The notes: generated from the sequence alone by a model not told the origin. A stretch of 64,000 bases of DNA from DATEDA01 sp963744255 (GCA_963744255.1 CAVUSZ010000046.1:55297-119296), one strand, 5' to 3'; positions 27,623 to 37,026 are shown, numbered from the stretch's first letter. Numbers and translations are program-made.

Positions 27623-27708
27623 GCGCTGCTCCGATCGTGTTTCCTGATCATGCGGCTGCGATTATTTTCGAAGGCGTCCCGCGAGGCAACGGCCGGCGTG
27701 GACGCTGC

Positions 27709-27714
27709 TATACT
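27709..27714 (+). promoter_or_regulatory. candidate -10 element of glnB
   Basis: TATACT 30 bases before the glnB ATG. A clear -35 is not seen. Confidence 0.35.
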
Positions 27715-27743
27715 GGCTCGGGACTCGTATGCAGGGGGCCGCC

Positions 27744-28082
27744 ATGAAGAAAATAGAAGCCGTCATCAAGCCGTTCAAGCTCGACGAAGTGCGCGAGGCG
27801 CTCGCCGAGGTCGGCGTCACCGGCCTCACGGTGACGGAAGTGAAGGGCTTCGGCCGGCAGAAGGGTCACACCGAGCTCTACCGCGGGGCCGAGTACGTCG
27901 TCGACTTCCTGCCGAAGGTCAAGATCGAGGTGTGCGTGGTCGACAAGATGCTCGATCAGGCGATCGAGGCGATCATCAAGGCCGCGCGCACCGGCAAGAT
28001 CGGCGACGGCAAGATCTTCGTCACCTCGGTCGAGCACGTCGTACGCATCCGCACCGGCGAGACGAACGAAGCGGCAATCTAA
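27744..28082 (+). CDS. glnB: nitrogen regulatory protein P-II
   Basis: The 112-residue trimeric signal protein senses 2-oxoglutarate and ATP/ADP and controls glutamine synthetase and nitrogen regulators. The start MKKIEAVIKPFKLDEV, the T-loop GHTELYRGAEY with the uridylylated Tyr51, and AARTGKIGDGKIFV are all present. GlnB and GlnK are hard to separate; no amtB lies next to it, which favours GlnB. Confidence 0.94.
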   Translation: MKKIEAVIKPFKLDEVREALAEVGVTGLTVTEVKGFGRQKGHTELYRGAEYVVDFLPKVKIEVCVVDKMLDQAIEAIIKAARTGKIGDGKIFVTSVEHVVRIRTGETNEAAI

Positions 28083-28085
28083 AGA

Positions 28086-28637
28086 TCATCCCTTCAGAAG
28101 CACCAGCACTGCCCCGCTGCCTCCCTGGGCTGCAGGCGCCTGGCAGAACGCCAAAACCTCGTCACGCTGGGCGAGCCAGGCCCTCACCCTTCCCTTGAGA
28201 ACCGGCTCGCGGTTCTTCGAGCCGAGGCCTTTGCCGTGCACGATGCGCACGCAGCGCCGGGCGCGACGCATCGATTCGCGGATGAAGGCGGCAACCGCGT
28301 CGCGCGCCTGGGTGCGGGTCATGCCGTGGAGGTCGAGCTGATCCTGCACGACCCAATGACCGCGCCGGAGCTTCCGCAGCACCTGCCGCGAAAGACCGTC
28401 CCGCAGGAACGCCGCCTCCTCGCCCGTCTCGAGCGCGGTCTCCGGATCGAGTGACGCGTCGCGGCTCTCGCGAAGAGCCGCGTGCTCGTCGAGGAGCGAC
28501 TGCACCGGGACCGCCGGTCGCGATCCGGCCGCGCGGACGTGGCGCGCCGGCGCGCGGAGGGGCACTGCGTCCCCCACCGCCGAACGGAAGAGTGCGGCGT
28601 CGTCCTCGTCGACGCCGGGAGTCGGCGGACGCTTCAT
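28086..28637 (-). CDS. Smr-domain protein
   Basis: The 183-residue protein has a variable N-terminal half and a C-terminal Smr domain: DLHGMTRTQARDAV near residue 103, then VRIVHGKGLGS and the VLAFCQAPAAQGGSGAVLVLL end. Smr domains are nucleases acting on RNA or branched DNA, often at stalled ribosomes. It lies seven bases after trxB in the same direction. Confidence 0.9.
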   Translation of the reverse strand: MKRPPTPGVDEDDAALFRSAVGDAVPLRAPARHVRAAGSRPAVPVQSLLDEHAALRESRDASLDPETALETGEEAAFLRDGLSRQVLRKLRRGHWVVQDQLDLHGMTRTQARDAVAAFIRESMRRARRCVRIVHGKGLGSKNREPVLKGRVRAWLAQRDEVLAFCQAPAAQGGSGAVLVLLKG

Positions 28638-28643
28638 GGCGTA

Positions 28644-29594
28644 TCAGCGGAGGTCGTCCAGATACTTTTCCGCGTCGAGCGCCGCCATGCAACCCGAACC
28701 GGCGCTCGTCACGGCTTGCCGATAGACGTGGTCCTGCACGTCGCCCGCCGCGAACACGCCCGGAACGCTCGTCGCCGTCGCGTTCCCGTCCCGGCCGCCA
28801 CGCGTGATGATGTAGCCGCCTTCCATCGCGACGTGGCCTTCGAAGATCGCGGTGTTCGGGGTGTGGCCGATGGCTATGAACAGGCCCTGCACGGCGAGCT
28901 TCTCGGACTTGCCGCCGCCGGCGTGCTTGACGCGGATGCCGCTCACGCCCTTCTCGTCGCCGAGCACCTCGTCGAGGACGTGGTCCCACCTGACGGTCAC
29001 GTTCGGCTTGCCGAACAGCTTTTGCTGAAGGATCTTCTCGGCGCGAAACCTGTCGCGCCGGTGCACGACGGTGACATGACGCGCGATATTCGAGAGATAG
29101 AGCGCCTCTTCGACCGCGGTATTTCCGCCGCCGACCACGGCGACATCCTGGCCGCGATAGAAGAAGCCGTCGCAGGTCGCGCAGGCCGAGACGCCGCGCC
29201 CCATGTACGCCTTTTCCGACGCGAGCCCGAGGTAGCGGGCCGAGGCGCCCGTCGCGATGACTACCGCGTCGCATGTATACACGGCACTGTCGCCGGTCAG
29301 GCGCAGCGGTCGCGACTTGAAGTCGACGGACTCGATTTGATCGAACACGATCTCGGTGTCGAACCGCTCGGCGTGCTTCTGGAAGCGCTCCATCAGCTCG
29401 GGCCCCTGCACGCCGTTCGCGTCGGCCGGCCAGTTGTCGACGTCGGTCGTCGTCATCAGCTGGCCGCCGGGCGCCAACCCGGTGATGAGCACCGGCTTCA
29501 GGTTTGCGCGTGCGGCGTAGACGGCAGCCGTGTAGCCGGCGGGTCCAGACCCGAGGATCAACAGGCGGCAGTGGCGGGTGGGTTTTGGGGGCAT
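28644..29594 (-). CDS. trxB: thioredoxin-disulfide reductase
   Basis: The 316-residue FAD/NADPH enzyme has the FAD motif GSGPAGYTAA near residue 15, the redox pair CATC near residue 140 and the NADPH motif GGGNTAVEEA. The C-terminal FAD motif GVFAAGDVQDHVYRQ is also present. It reduces thioredoxin. Its promoter must lie in the A+T-rich gap toward the divergent TpsB gene. Confidence 0.96.
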   Translation of the reverse strand: MPPKPTRHCRLLILGSGPAGYTAAVYAARANLKPVLITGLAPGGQLMTTTDVDNWPADANGVQGPELMERFQKHAERFDTEIVFDQIESVDFKSRPLRLTGDSAVYTCDAVVIATGASARYLGLASEKAYMGRGVSACATCDGFFYRGQDVAVVGGGNTAVEEALYLSNIARHVTVVHRRDRFRAEKILQQKLFGKPNVTVRWDHVLDEVLGDEKGVSGIRVKHAGGGKSEKLAVQGLFIAIGHTPNTAIFEGHVAMEGGYIITRGGRDGNATATSVPGVFAAGDVQDHVYRQAVTSAGSGCMAALDAEKYLDDLR

Positions 29595-29639
29595 TTCGGG
29601 GCCTGAGGACTTACGCCAAGGGTGTCGCGACCAATTATA

Positions 29640-29740
29640 GCCGCGGGATTTTCGTGGCCCGGGAGACGGACTTAAGCGTTACCTGAGAAAGGTGCGATAA
29701 ACTATTGTTTAGCATAGATTCACAGTCTATACTCTGTCCC
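29640..29740. promoter_or_regulatory. A+T-rich divergent promoter region between trxB and the TpsB gene
   Basis: This is the most A+T-rich stretch of its neighbourhood. It holds TAAACTATTGTTTA, a dyad at 29697-29710, and a -10-like TATACT at 29728-29733 on the plus strand. If that -10 is used, the TpsB start must lie after it. Confidence 0.4.
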
Positions 29741-31405
29741 GGGAGCTGCGAATCGGAACCGATCCTGACCAACGAAACGAAGCCCGGGGGCCCGGTGGGG
29801 GCCGGCTGTGTCGCGCTCGCCTGCCTGCTCGGCTGGCAAACGAGCGCGTTCGCGCAGGCGCCGGCGGCCGAGGCGTCATTCGAGATCCGGCGCTTCATCG
29901 TCGAGGGCGCGACGCTGATCGCGCCGGAGCGGATCGACCAGACCCTCGCCCCGTACATGGGGACGAGCCGAACGATTTCCGATGTACAGCAGGCGCGCGC
30001 CGCGATCGAGTCGATCTATGCGCGCCGCGGCTACGGCGCGACCCAGGTGCTCCTTCCGGAGCAGGAGATCAAGGACGGTGTGGTGCGGCTGCGGGTCGTG
30101 GAGGTGAAGCTCGGTGCGATCCGGATCGAGGGGAACCGATTTTTCGACGACGACAACATCCGGGCGAGCCTTCCGGCGCTCGTCCCCGGGCAGCCGCTCG
30201 AGACCGACCGGCTGGCGGCCGAGCTGCGGCTGGCCAACGAGAGCCCGGTCAAGCAGACCACGATCGTCCTGAAACCCGGCGGCCCCGAGGACGAGGTCGA
30301 TGCGCAGGTGCGCGTGGTCGACCAGCGGCCGTACCGGTTCAGCCTGAGCCTCGACAACACCGGCACACCGCAGACCGGCGACTACCGCATCGGCGCGGGC
30401 TTCCAGCACGCGAACCTCTTCAACCGCGACCACGTGCTGAACCTGCAGTACGTCACTTCGCCGACGCAGGAGGACAACCCGAACACACTCGCGCTCCCGC
30501 CGAACAACCGAGTGTTCATCGTCGGCGCCGGGTATCACATCCCGCTGTACGCGCTCGGCGACTCGATCGACCTCGTCGCCGGCTATGCGAACGTGAACTC
30601 CGGCGTCGTGCAGAATCTTTTCAGCATCAGCGGCAGCGGCCGCGTCTACGCCGGTCGGTACAACCTCGGCCTGCCGCGGCTTGCGAACGTCGAGCAGAAG
30701 CTCGCCTTCGGCTACGACGTGCGCTACTACGACAACAGCGTCGTGCCGGTCGGCACGTCCACCGCCATCGTTCCCGACTACGTGCTGCACCCGCTCAGCC
30801 TCGGCTATTCCGGCGTCTGGCGCGGCGCAGCGGACGAGGTCGCGTTTTATGCGAGCGGGGTCAGGAACCTGCCGGGCGGCTCCAACGGCGACCAGGCGCA
30901 GTTCGATCTCGTCCGGCCGGGCGCGGAGAGCGCCTATGCGCTGGGGCGATTCAACGCGAACTGGGTCCACAGTCTCCCGCACGACGTGCAGGCACGCGCG
31001 CGCTTTACGGCGCAGTACACGCAGGACATGCTCCTGCCTGGCGAGCAGTTCGGCCTCGGCGGAATAGACTCGGTACGCGGGTTCTTCGAGCGCGAATTCA
31101 CCGGCGACCGGGGTTTTTCCGGAACGTTCGAGGTGTACTCACCGGACGTGACGGCTGCGCTCGGGACGCCGGAGGGTGTGCGTGTCCGGCTGCTCGCATT
31201 CTACGACTACGGCCGGGCGTGGATCATCAACCCGCAGGCGCCCGAGCAGCGGGTCACGGGCATCGCGTCCGCGGGGCCCGGCGTGCGCGTCGCCTACCGG
31301 TGGAACCTGAGCATGCGGCTCGACTACGGCTTCATCATCGAGAACGGGACGCCCACCAACAGCGACCACGGACGCGCGAACTTCAGCCTCGTCTGGGTGT
31401 TCTGA
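29705..31405 (+). CDS. ShlB/FhaC/HecB-family two-partner secretion transporter (TpsB)
   Basis: The outer-membrane protein has an export signal (GAGCVALACLLGW to AFAQ), two POTRA domains (about residues 55-215, FEIRRFIVEGATLI and RIEGNRFFDDDNI) and a beta-barrel. The barrel includes the LGGIDSVRGFFE motif conserved in TpsB proteins, and the protein ends in Phe as barrels do. TpsB proteins export one large TpsA protein. No TpsA lies nearby. The maximal frame starts at a TTG (29705); GTG at 29795 is an alternative. The 13-mer containing the stop (CTGGGTGTTCTGA) is repeated 18 bases later. Confidence 0.88.
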   Translation: MFSIDSQSILCPGSCESEPILTNETKPGGPVGAGCVALACLLGWQTSAFAQAPAAEASFEIRRFIVEGATLIAPERIDQTLAPYMGTSRTISDVQQARAAIESIYARRGYGATQVLLPEQEIKDGVVRLRVVEVKLGAIRIEGNRFFDDDNIRASLPALVPGQPLETDRLAAELRLANESPVKQTTIVLKPGGPEDEVDAQVRVVDQRPYRFSLSLDNTGTPQTGDYRIGAGFQHANLFNRDHVLNLQYVTSPTQEDNPNTLALPPNNRVFIVGAGYHIPLYALGDSIDLVAGYANVNSGVVQNLFSISGSGRVYAGRYNLGLPRLANVEQKLAFGYDVRYYDNSVVPVGTSTAIVPDYVLHPLSLGYSGVWRGAADEVAFYASGVRNLPGGSNGDQAQFDLVRPGAESAYALGRFNANWVHSLPHDVQARARFTAQYTQDMLLPGEQFGLGGIDSVRGFFEREFTGDRGFSGTFEVYSPDVTAALGTPEGVRVRLLAFYDYGRAWIINPQAPEQRVTGIASAGPGVRVAYRWNLSMRLDYGFIIENGTPTNSDHGRANFSLVWVF

Positions 31406-31585
31406 CGGGCCTGGGTGTTCTGATGGCATTGGGCGGCGAACAGCGAAGCGCGACCGTTGGATGCCGGGACGCGCTCGATCGGGTCGCAGCTGCGGCGTCT
31501 GCACTCGACGACGAGGGTCGCATAAGTGTTTCAACCTGTTAACATTCAGCCGCCGAGGAGTGAATCCGTGAGGGGAGAAAAACGT

Positions 31586-32269
31586 ATGGCAGGTCCGGCA
31601 AGTGTCTCAACCCTGCTCCTGCGCAACGTGCCGCTGTTCGCGGCGTTGCCCGAGAGCCAGCTGCAACTGCTCACCCGCGTGGTCGGGCGCAAGTCCCACC
31701 CGCGCAACTCGACGATCATCGCTGCGGGCGACCCGACCGACGCGCTCTACATCGTGATCTCGGGCCGGCTCAAGGTCATGATGAGCGACGACGAGGGCCG
31801 CGAGGTGATCCTCGCCATCCTCAACCAGGGCGAGTTCTTCGGCGAGATGGGGCTGATCGACGAGGCGCCGCGCTCGGCGACGGTGATCGCCATCGAGCCC
31901 TGCGAGCTGCTCATGATCAGCAAAGCCGACTTCAAGAAATGCCTGCAGGAAAACTTCGACATCTGCACGGCGGTGATGAAGGGCTTGGTCAGACGCCTGC
32001 GCGAGGCCGACAAGAAGATCGGGAGCCTGGCGCTCATGGACGTGTACGGCCGCGTCGCCCGGCTGCTGATGGAGATGGCCGAGCTTGTCGACGGCCAGCG
32101 GGTGGTGACCAAGAAGCTGCCCAAGCAGGACATCGCCAAGATGATCGGCGCTTCCCGCGAGATGGTGAGCCGCGTCATGAAGGACCTCCAGACGAGCGGC
32201 TACATCGAGGTGAAGGCCGGCTCGATCTTCCTGCGCGAAGCGATGTTGGTGTCGGAGGCTCGCGCTTAG
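31586..32269 (+). CDS. Crp/Fnr-family transcriptional regulator
   Basis: The 227-residue protein has an N-terminal cyclic-nucleotide-binding beta-roll (residues 15-130) and a C-terminal winged helix (QDIAKMIGASREMVSRVMKDL). The phosphate-binding cassette GEMGLIDEAPRSATV keeps the Glu, Arg and Ser used by Crp to hold cAMP. No Fnr-type Cys cluster is seen. The ribosome site gaggggaga precedes the ATG at 31586. A terminator follows. Confidence 0.92.
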   Translation: MAGPASVSTLLLRNVPLFAALPESQLQLLTRVVGRKSHPRNSTIIAAGDPTDALYIVISGRLKVMMSDDEGREVILAILNQGEFFGEMGLIDEAPRSATVIAIEPCELLMISKADFKKCLQENFDICTAVMKGLVRRLREADKKIGSLALMDVYGRVARLLMEMAELVDGQRVVTKKLPKQDIAKMIGASREMVSRVMKDLQTSGYIEVKAGSIFLREAMLVSEARA

Positions 32270-32385
32270 TGTCGCGGCAGGCGCGCTGGAGCGCGGAGCA
32301 GGGGCCCCGCTTGCGGGGACGGAGCGACGGAACGCCGAGGCTCGGACGCTCTCCAGCGCAGCGCGCCCGCCGCGCGCGAGCCGCG

Positions 32386-32424
32386 GCGCCGGAAAAGGGA
32401 ACCTTCCTGCCGGCGCTGTTTTTT
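32386..32424 (+). terminator. rho-independent terminator after the Crp/Fnr gene
   Basis: GCGCCGG (32386-32392) pairs with CCGGCGC (32410-32416) and is followed by TGTTTTTT. An inner AGG/CCT pairing may extend it. Confidence 0.7.
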
Positions 32425-32436
32425 CCCTTGTCGTCC

Positions 32437-32461
32437 GTTCGCCCAGCGTCGCCGGGCGAAC
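32437..32461 (+). promoter_or_regulatory. hairpin in the ftsK leader
   Basis: GTTCGCCC and GGGCGAAC form a perfect 8-bp stem with a 9-base loop, ending 13 bases before the ftsK ATG and followed by GCATTTT. It could hide the ribosome site or be a second terminator stem. Confidence 0.45.
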
Positions 32462-32474
32462 GCATTTTCCGGGC

Positions 32475-34748
32475 ATGAAGGCCGCGTCCGGGGACCAACC
32501 CCTCCCCGGCAAGATCGCCGCGCGCCTGCGCGAGGCCAAGTGGCTTGCGCTGGTCGCGGTCGCGGCCTACCTCGCGTTGATCCTCGGCACCTATCACCGG
32601 GCCGATCCCGGCTGGTCACATAGCGTCGCGGTCGACCGCGTTCACAACAGCGGCGGGCACGCGGGGGCTTGGCTCGCCGACCTGATGCTTTACCTCTTCG
32701 GCGTGTCCGCGTGGTGGTGGGTGGTGCTTCTCGTCTACGCCGTCATCTGGGGCTACCGCCGGCTCGATGGCTCCTCCATCTCCGACAAGCGGCCGTTCCT
32801 CATCGCGCTCGCGGGCTTCTCGACGCTGCTCGTAGCCTCCTGCGGCCTCGAAGCCCTGCGCTTCCACTCGATCCAGACGGCCCTGCCCCTCGCGCCGGGC
32901 GGACTCCTCGGCGCGGTGATTGGACAGGTGTTCCACGGAACGTTCGGGTTCACCGGCGCGACGTTTCTCCTGCTTGCGATGGGGGCGATCGGGCTGTCGC
33001 TCTTTACCGGCATATCGTGGGTCGAACTGATGGAGGGGACCGGCCGGGTGTTCGAGGCGGCCTGGTTCAAGTCGATCGAGCTGTGGCACCGGCGCGAGGA
33101 CCGGAAGGCGGGCGAGATCGCCGCGGTGAAGCGGGAGATCGTCGTCGAGGCGGAGAAGCAGCGGGTGGAGGATCACACGCCGATCCGGATCGAAGCGCCG
33201 GTCCGGGAGATCCCGAAGTCGGAGCGCGTGATCAAGGAGAAGCAGGTGCCGCTTTTCCATGACCTGCCGGACACGCCGCTGCCGCCGCTCGCGCTCCTGG
33301 ACGAGCCGCCGCCCGATCAGGAGCTGATGAGCCCGGAGACGCTCGAGTTCACTTCGCGACTGATCGAGAAGAAGCTGAAGGACTTCGGCGTCGAGGTGAA
33401 GGTGCTCGCCGCCTACCCCGGGCCGGTGATCACCCGCTACGAGATCGAGCCGGCCGTCGGTGTGAAGGGGAGCCAGGTCGTGAACCTGGTGAAGGACCTC
33501 GCGCGCGCGCTCTCAGTCGTATCGATCCGCGTGGTCGAGACGATTCCCGGCAAATCGTGCATGGGGCTCGAGATCCCGAACCCGCGGCGGCAGACGGTGC
33601 GCCTCACCGAGATCCTGGGCTCGCAGGCCTACCACAACCTGCACTCGCCGCTAACGCTCGCGCTCGGCAAGGACATCGGCGGCCACCCGGTCGTGGCGGA
33701 CCTCGCGCGCATGCCGCACCTGCTGGTCGCCGGCACGACCGGCTCCGGCAAGTCGGTCGCGCTGAACGCGATGATCCTGTCGCTGCTCTACAAGGCGGAA
33801 CCGCGGGACGTCCGGATGGTGATGGTCGATCCGAAGATGCTGGAACTCTCGGTCTACCAGGACATCCCGCATCTGCTGGCGCCGGTCGTCACCGACATGA
33901 AGCAGGCGGCCTCGGCGCTCATGTGGTGCATCGGCGAGATGGAGCGGCGGTACAAGCTCATGTCCTGGCTGGGGGTGCGCAACCTCTCCGGGTTCAACCA
34001 CAAGGTCGCCGAGGCGGAGAAGCGCGGCGAGACGCTGGAGGACCCGAACACCGTCGGCACCGGGACGCCACTGCCCCTGCAGCGGTTGCCGCACATCGTG
34101 GTGGTGATCGATGAGCTCGCGGACCTGATGATGGTCGTCGGGAAGAAGGTCGAAGAGCTGATTGCGCGCCTCGCCCAGAAGGCGCGCGCCGCGGGCATCC
34201 ATCTGCTCGTCGCCACCCAGCGCCCGTCGGTCGATGTCATCACCGGCCTGATCAAGGCCAATATCCCGACGCGGATCGCGTTCCAGGTGTCGTCGAAGGT
34301 CGACTCGCGGACGATCCTCGACCAGCACGGGGCGGAGATGCTGCTCGGGCAGGGCGACATGCTGTATCTCCCTCCGGGTACCGGGTTCCCGCAGCGCGTG
34401 CACGGCGCGTTCGTCGCCGACCACGAGGTCCACAATGTGGTCGAGTACCTCAAGCAGCATGGCGAGCCCGACTACGTGGAAGACCTGCTCGAAGCGGACG
34501 AGGAGGGGGTTGCGAACGGGGACCTCCTGCCGGGCGAGGGTGGCGGCGAATCCGACCCGCTCTACGACCAGGCGGTGGAGATCGTGATGCGCACCCGCCG
34601 GCCGTCCATCTCGCTCGTGCAGCGGCACCTGCGGATCGGCTACAACCGCGCGGCGCGGCTGCTCGAGCAGATGGAACAGGCGGGGCTCGTGTCGTCGATG
34701 CAGACGAACGGCAACCGCGAGGTCCTGGTGCCGAGCCGCGCCGAGTAA
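32475..34748 (+). CDS. ftsK: DNA translocase FtsK
   Basis: The 757-residue septal protein has four to five N-terminal membrane helices (residues 15-180), a charged linker and a RecA-like motor with Walker A AGTTGSGKSVALNAM near residue 420 and VVVIDELADLMM. A C-terminal winged-helix gamma domain (YDQAVEIVMRTRRPSISLVQ region) reads KOPS sites. It pumps chromosome dimers to dif at division. It is the first of ftsK-lolA-rarA. Confidence 0.96.
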   Translation: MKAASGDQPLPGKIAARLREAKWLALVAVAAYLALILGTYHRADPGWSHSVAVDRVHNSGGHAGAWLADLMLYLFGVSAWWWVVLLVYAVIWGYRRLDGSSISDKRPFLIALAGFSTLLVASCGLEALRFHSIQTALPLAPGGLLGAVIGQVFHGTFGFTGATFLLLAMGAIGLSLFTGISWVELMEGTGRVFEAAWFKSIELWHRREDRKAGEIAAVKREIVVEAEKQRVEDHTPIRIEAPVREIPKSERVIKEKQVPLFHDLPDTPLPPLALLDEPPPDQELMSPETLEFTSRLIEKKLKDFGVEVKVLAAYPGPVITRYEIEPAVGVKGSQVVNLVKDLARALSVVSIRVVETIPGKSCMGLEIPNPRRQTVRLTEILGSQAYHNLHSPLTLALGKDIGGHPVVADLARMPHLLVAGTTGSGKSVALNAMILSLLYKAEPRDVRMVMVDPKMLELSVYQDIPHLLAPVVTDMKQAASALMWCIGEMERRYKLMSWLGVRNLSGFNHKVAEAEKRGETLEDPNTVGTGTPLPLQRLPHIVVVIDELADLMMVVGKKVEELIARLAQKARAAGIHLLVATQRPSVDVITGLIKANIPTRIAFQVSSKVDSRTILDQHGAEMLLGQGDMLYLPPGTGFPQRVHGAFVADHEVHNVVEYLKQHGEPDYVEDLLEADEEGVANGDLLPGEGGGESDPLYDQAVEIVMRTRRPSISLVQRHLRIGYNRAARLLEQMEQAGLVSSMQTNGNREVLVPSRAE

Positions 34749-34796
34749 CCCGCAAAGCGAGAGCGCAGAGCGCGCAGAGCGCACGAAGCAGTTGCC

Positions 34797-35423
34797 ATGA
34801 AGTCCTTTGCGGTCCTTGCGCCCGTTGCGTTCCTTGCGTTCAGCCTCGTCCAGCCGGTGCAAGCGGCCGGCACCGAGCGCCTCAACGAGTTCATGACCTC
34901 GACGGTCACCGCGACCGGCGAGTTCGAGCAGCGCGTCTACAGCCGCGACCGCAAGCTCATTCAGGAGTCGCGGGGCACGCTCGCGTTCGCGCGGCCGGGC
35001 AGGTTCCGCTGGACGTACGCCAAACCCTACCCGCAGGTCATCGTCGGCGACGGCGCGCGGGTGTGGGTGTACGACGAGGACCTCAATCAGGTCACCGTCC
35101 GCAAGCTCGGCCAGGCGCTCGGTGCCACGCCCGCCGCGCTGCTCGCGGGCTCGAACGACGCACTCAAGGCGTTCGAGCTCAAGGACGAGGGCACGCGCGA
35201 CGGCCTCGAGTGGGTCGAAGCCGTCCCGCGCGACAAGGAGTCCGGTTTCGAGCGGATCCGGTTGGGGTTCGGCTTCTCGGGGCTCGAACGGATGGAGCTC
35301 GTCGATGCGTTCGGGCAGACGACCGAGCTCCGATTCAACGGGCTGCAACGCAACCCACGCATCGATCCGGCGCTTTTCCGTTTCTCGCCGCCCAAGGGCG
35401 CCGACGTCGTTGGCGACAGGTGA
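34797..35423 (+). CDS. lolA: outer-membrane lipoprotein carrier protein LolA
   Basis: The 208-residue periplasmic chaperone carries lipoproteins from LolCDE to LolB. A signal peptide (cut near VQAAG), GEFEQRVYSRDRKLIQESRG, and the FRWTYAKPYPQVIVGDG core are typical. It lies 48 bases after ftsK and its stop overlaps the rarA start (GTGA). Confidence 0.95.
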   Translation: MKSFAVLAPVAFLAFSLVQPVQAAGTERLNEFMTSTVTATGEFEQRVYSRDRKLIQESRGTLAFARPGRFRWTYAKPYPQVIVGDGARVWVYDEDLNQVTVRKLGQALGATPAALLAGSNDALKAFELKDEGTRDGLEWVEAVPRDKESGFERIRLGFGFSGLERMELVDAFGQTTELRFNGLQRNPRIDPALFRFSPPKGADVVGDR

Positions 35424-36736
35424 GCGACCTCTTCGCCGCGCCGAAACCGGTCGCGCCGCTCGCCGAGGCGCTCCGGCCCCGCGTGCTCGAGGAGGTCGTC
35501 GGGCAGGCGCACCTCCTCGGCCCCGGCAAGCCGCTTCGGCTTGCCTTCGAGTCGGGCAAGCCGCACTCGATGATCCTCTGGGGCCCGCCCGGCTCCGGCA
35601 AGACCACGATCGCCCGGCTGATGGCCGATGCGTTCAGCGCCGAGTTCATCGCGCTGTCGGCGGTTTTCTCCGGCGTCAAGGACATCCGCGAGGCGGTCCA
35701 GCAGGCCCGCGACGTCCTCGCCCGCAGCGGGCGCTCGACGATCCTGTTCGTCGACGAGGTGCACCGCTTCAACAAGGCGCAGCAGGACGCCTTCCTGCCG
35801 TACGTCGAGCAGGGGCTGGTCACCTTCGTCGGCGCGACGACCGAGAACCCGTCGTTCGAGGTCAACTCCGCGCTCCTCTCGCGCGCCGCCGTGTATGTCC
35901 TGCAGCCGCTGAGCGCGGACGAGCTCGCGACGCTGTTCGATCGCGCAGCGGCGAAAGCGCTTCCCGAGCTCGGCTTCGACGCGGCGGCGCGCGAACGGAT
36001 CGTCGGGTTCGCCGATGGCGACGCGCGGCGGCTCCTTAATCTGCTCGAGATCATCCAGACCGCTGCCGCGAGCGCCGGGGTGGGAACGATCGATGGCACG
36101 TTCGTCGAGAACGCCGTCGCGCGGAGCCTGCGCCGGTTCGACAAGGGCGGAGAGGCGTTCTACGATCAGATCTCGGCCCTCCACAAGTCGGTCCGCGGTT
36201 CCGACCCCGACGCCGCCCTCTACTGGCTCGTGCGAATGCTGGACGGCGGGGCAGATCCGCTCTACCTCGCGCGCCGGATGATCCGGATGGCGACCGAGGA
36301 CATCGGGCTCGCGGACCCGCGCGCGCTGACCCTCACGCTCGAGGCTGCCGAGACCTACGAGCGCCTCGGCACGCCGGAAGGCGAGCTCGCGCTCGCGCAC
36401 GCGGCGATCTATCTCGCTTGCGCGCCGAAATCGAACGCGGTGTACGTCGCCTATAATTCGGCGCGTTCGTTCGTGGCCGACGACGAATCGCGGCCGGTGC
36501 CGGCGCACCTGCGCAACGCTCCGACGCGGCTGATGAAAAGCCTCGGCTACGGGCGCGGATACCGTTACGCGCACGACGAGGCTCAAGGCTATGCGGCGGG
36601 GGAGAGCTATCTCCCGGAGGGGATGCCCGCGGTGAGCTGGTATCGCCCGACCGATCGCGGGCTGGAGGCGCGGATCGCCGAGCGGCTCGCCGAGCTGCGA
36701 GGGCTCGACGAGAAGGTGCGGCGCGAGAAGAGCTAG
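35420..36736 (+). CDS. rarA: replication-associated recombination ATPase RarA
   Basis: This 438-residue AAA+ protein has Walker A WGPPGSGKTTIARLMA near residue 53, Walker B VDEVHRFNKAQQDAFL, GATTENPSFEVNSALLSRA (sensor) and the C-terminal tetramer domain with DDESRPVPAHLRNAPT. It acts at stalled replication forks. The start is the GTG overlapping the lolA stop. The ftsK-lolA-rarA-serS order is well conserved. Confidence 0.95.
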   Translation: MSDLFAAPKPVAPLAEALRPRVLEEVVGQAHLLGPGKPLRLAFESGKPHSMILWGPPGSGKTTIARLMADAFSAEFIALSAVFSGVKDIREAVQQARDVLARSGRSTILFVDEVHRFNKAQQDAFLPYVEQGLVTFVGATTENPSFEVNSALLSRAAVYVLQPLSADELATLFDRAAAKALPELGFDAAARERIVGFADGDARRLLNLLEIIQTAAASAGVGTIDGTFVENAVARSLRRFDKGGEAFYDQISALHKSVRGSDPDAALYWLVRMLDGGADPLYLARRMIRMATEDIGLADPRALTLTLEAAETYERLGTPEGELALAHAAIYLACAPKSNAVYVAYNSARSFVADDESRPVPAHLRNAPTRLMKSLGYGRGYRYAHDEAQGYAAGESYLPEGMPAVSWYRPTDRGLEARIAERLAELRGLDEKVRREKS

Positions 36737-37026
36737 TGCGGCGCGGCGGCGGGGTGCGTCGCGTCGAACCGGCGGTACACGGCGTAAAGCGCGTCGGCCC
36801 GGTCGAAGGCGCCGGTCCGGCGGGCATGCTCGATGCAGTCGAGCATGTACGCCTTGATCATCAAGATGCCGTCGTCGGAGTGAAGCAGCTCGCTACCGAG
36901 CTCGGCGGCGACGATCTGAGGGATTTGCTCGTGCTCGGCGATGACCTGTACTTCTTCGTCGGTGAGATCGCTGAAGGCGAGGCAGTCTCGCAGGGACAGC
37001 ATGGCAAGGATCTCTTTCGGCAGCAC
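36733..37026 (-). CDS. small conserved hypothetical protein
   Basis: The 97-residue all-helical soluble protein starts MLPKEILAMLSLRDCLAFS. It has a repeated acidic pattern (DLTDEEVQVIAEHEQIPQIV, then an ELGSELL segment). Proteins of this look are common in betaproteobacteria, but no function is known to me. It overlaps the rarA stop by four bases in convergent orientation and is divergent from serS. Confidence 0.7.
   Translation of the reverse strand: MLPKEILAMLSLRDCLAFSDLTDEEVQVIAEHEQIPQIVAAELGSELLHSDDGILMIKAYMLDCIEHARRTGAFDRADALYAVYRRFDATHPAAAPH

Noticed and set aside
31393..31423. Tandem 13-mer CTGGGTGTTCTGA at the end of the TpsB gene as a possible attachment site
   Set aside because: Only two adjacent copies 18 bases apart; simplest explained as a small tandem duplication.
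34745..34796. GCAGAGCGC-like short repeats between ftsK and lolA as a possible CRISPR or operator
   Set aside because: Only two imperfect 9-base units in a 48-base gap; no spacer pattern.
36440..36460. TATAAT-like sequence inside rarA
   Set aside because: It lies in coding sequence of a conserved gene with no gene start downstream on that strand within a useful distance.
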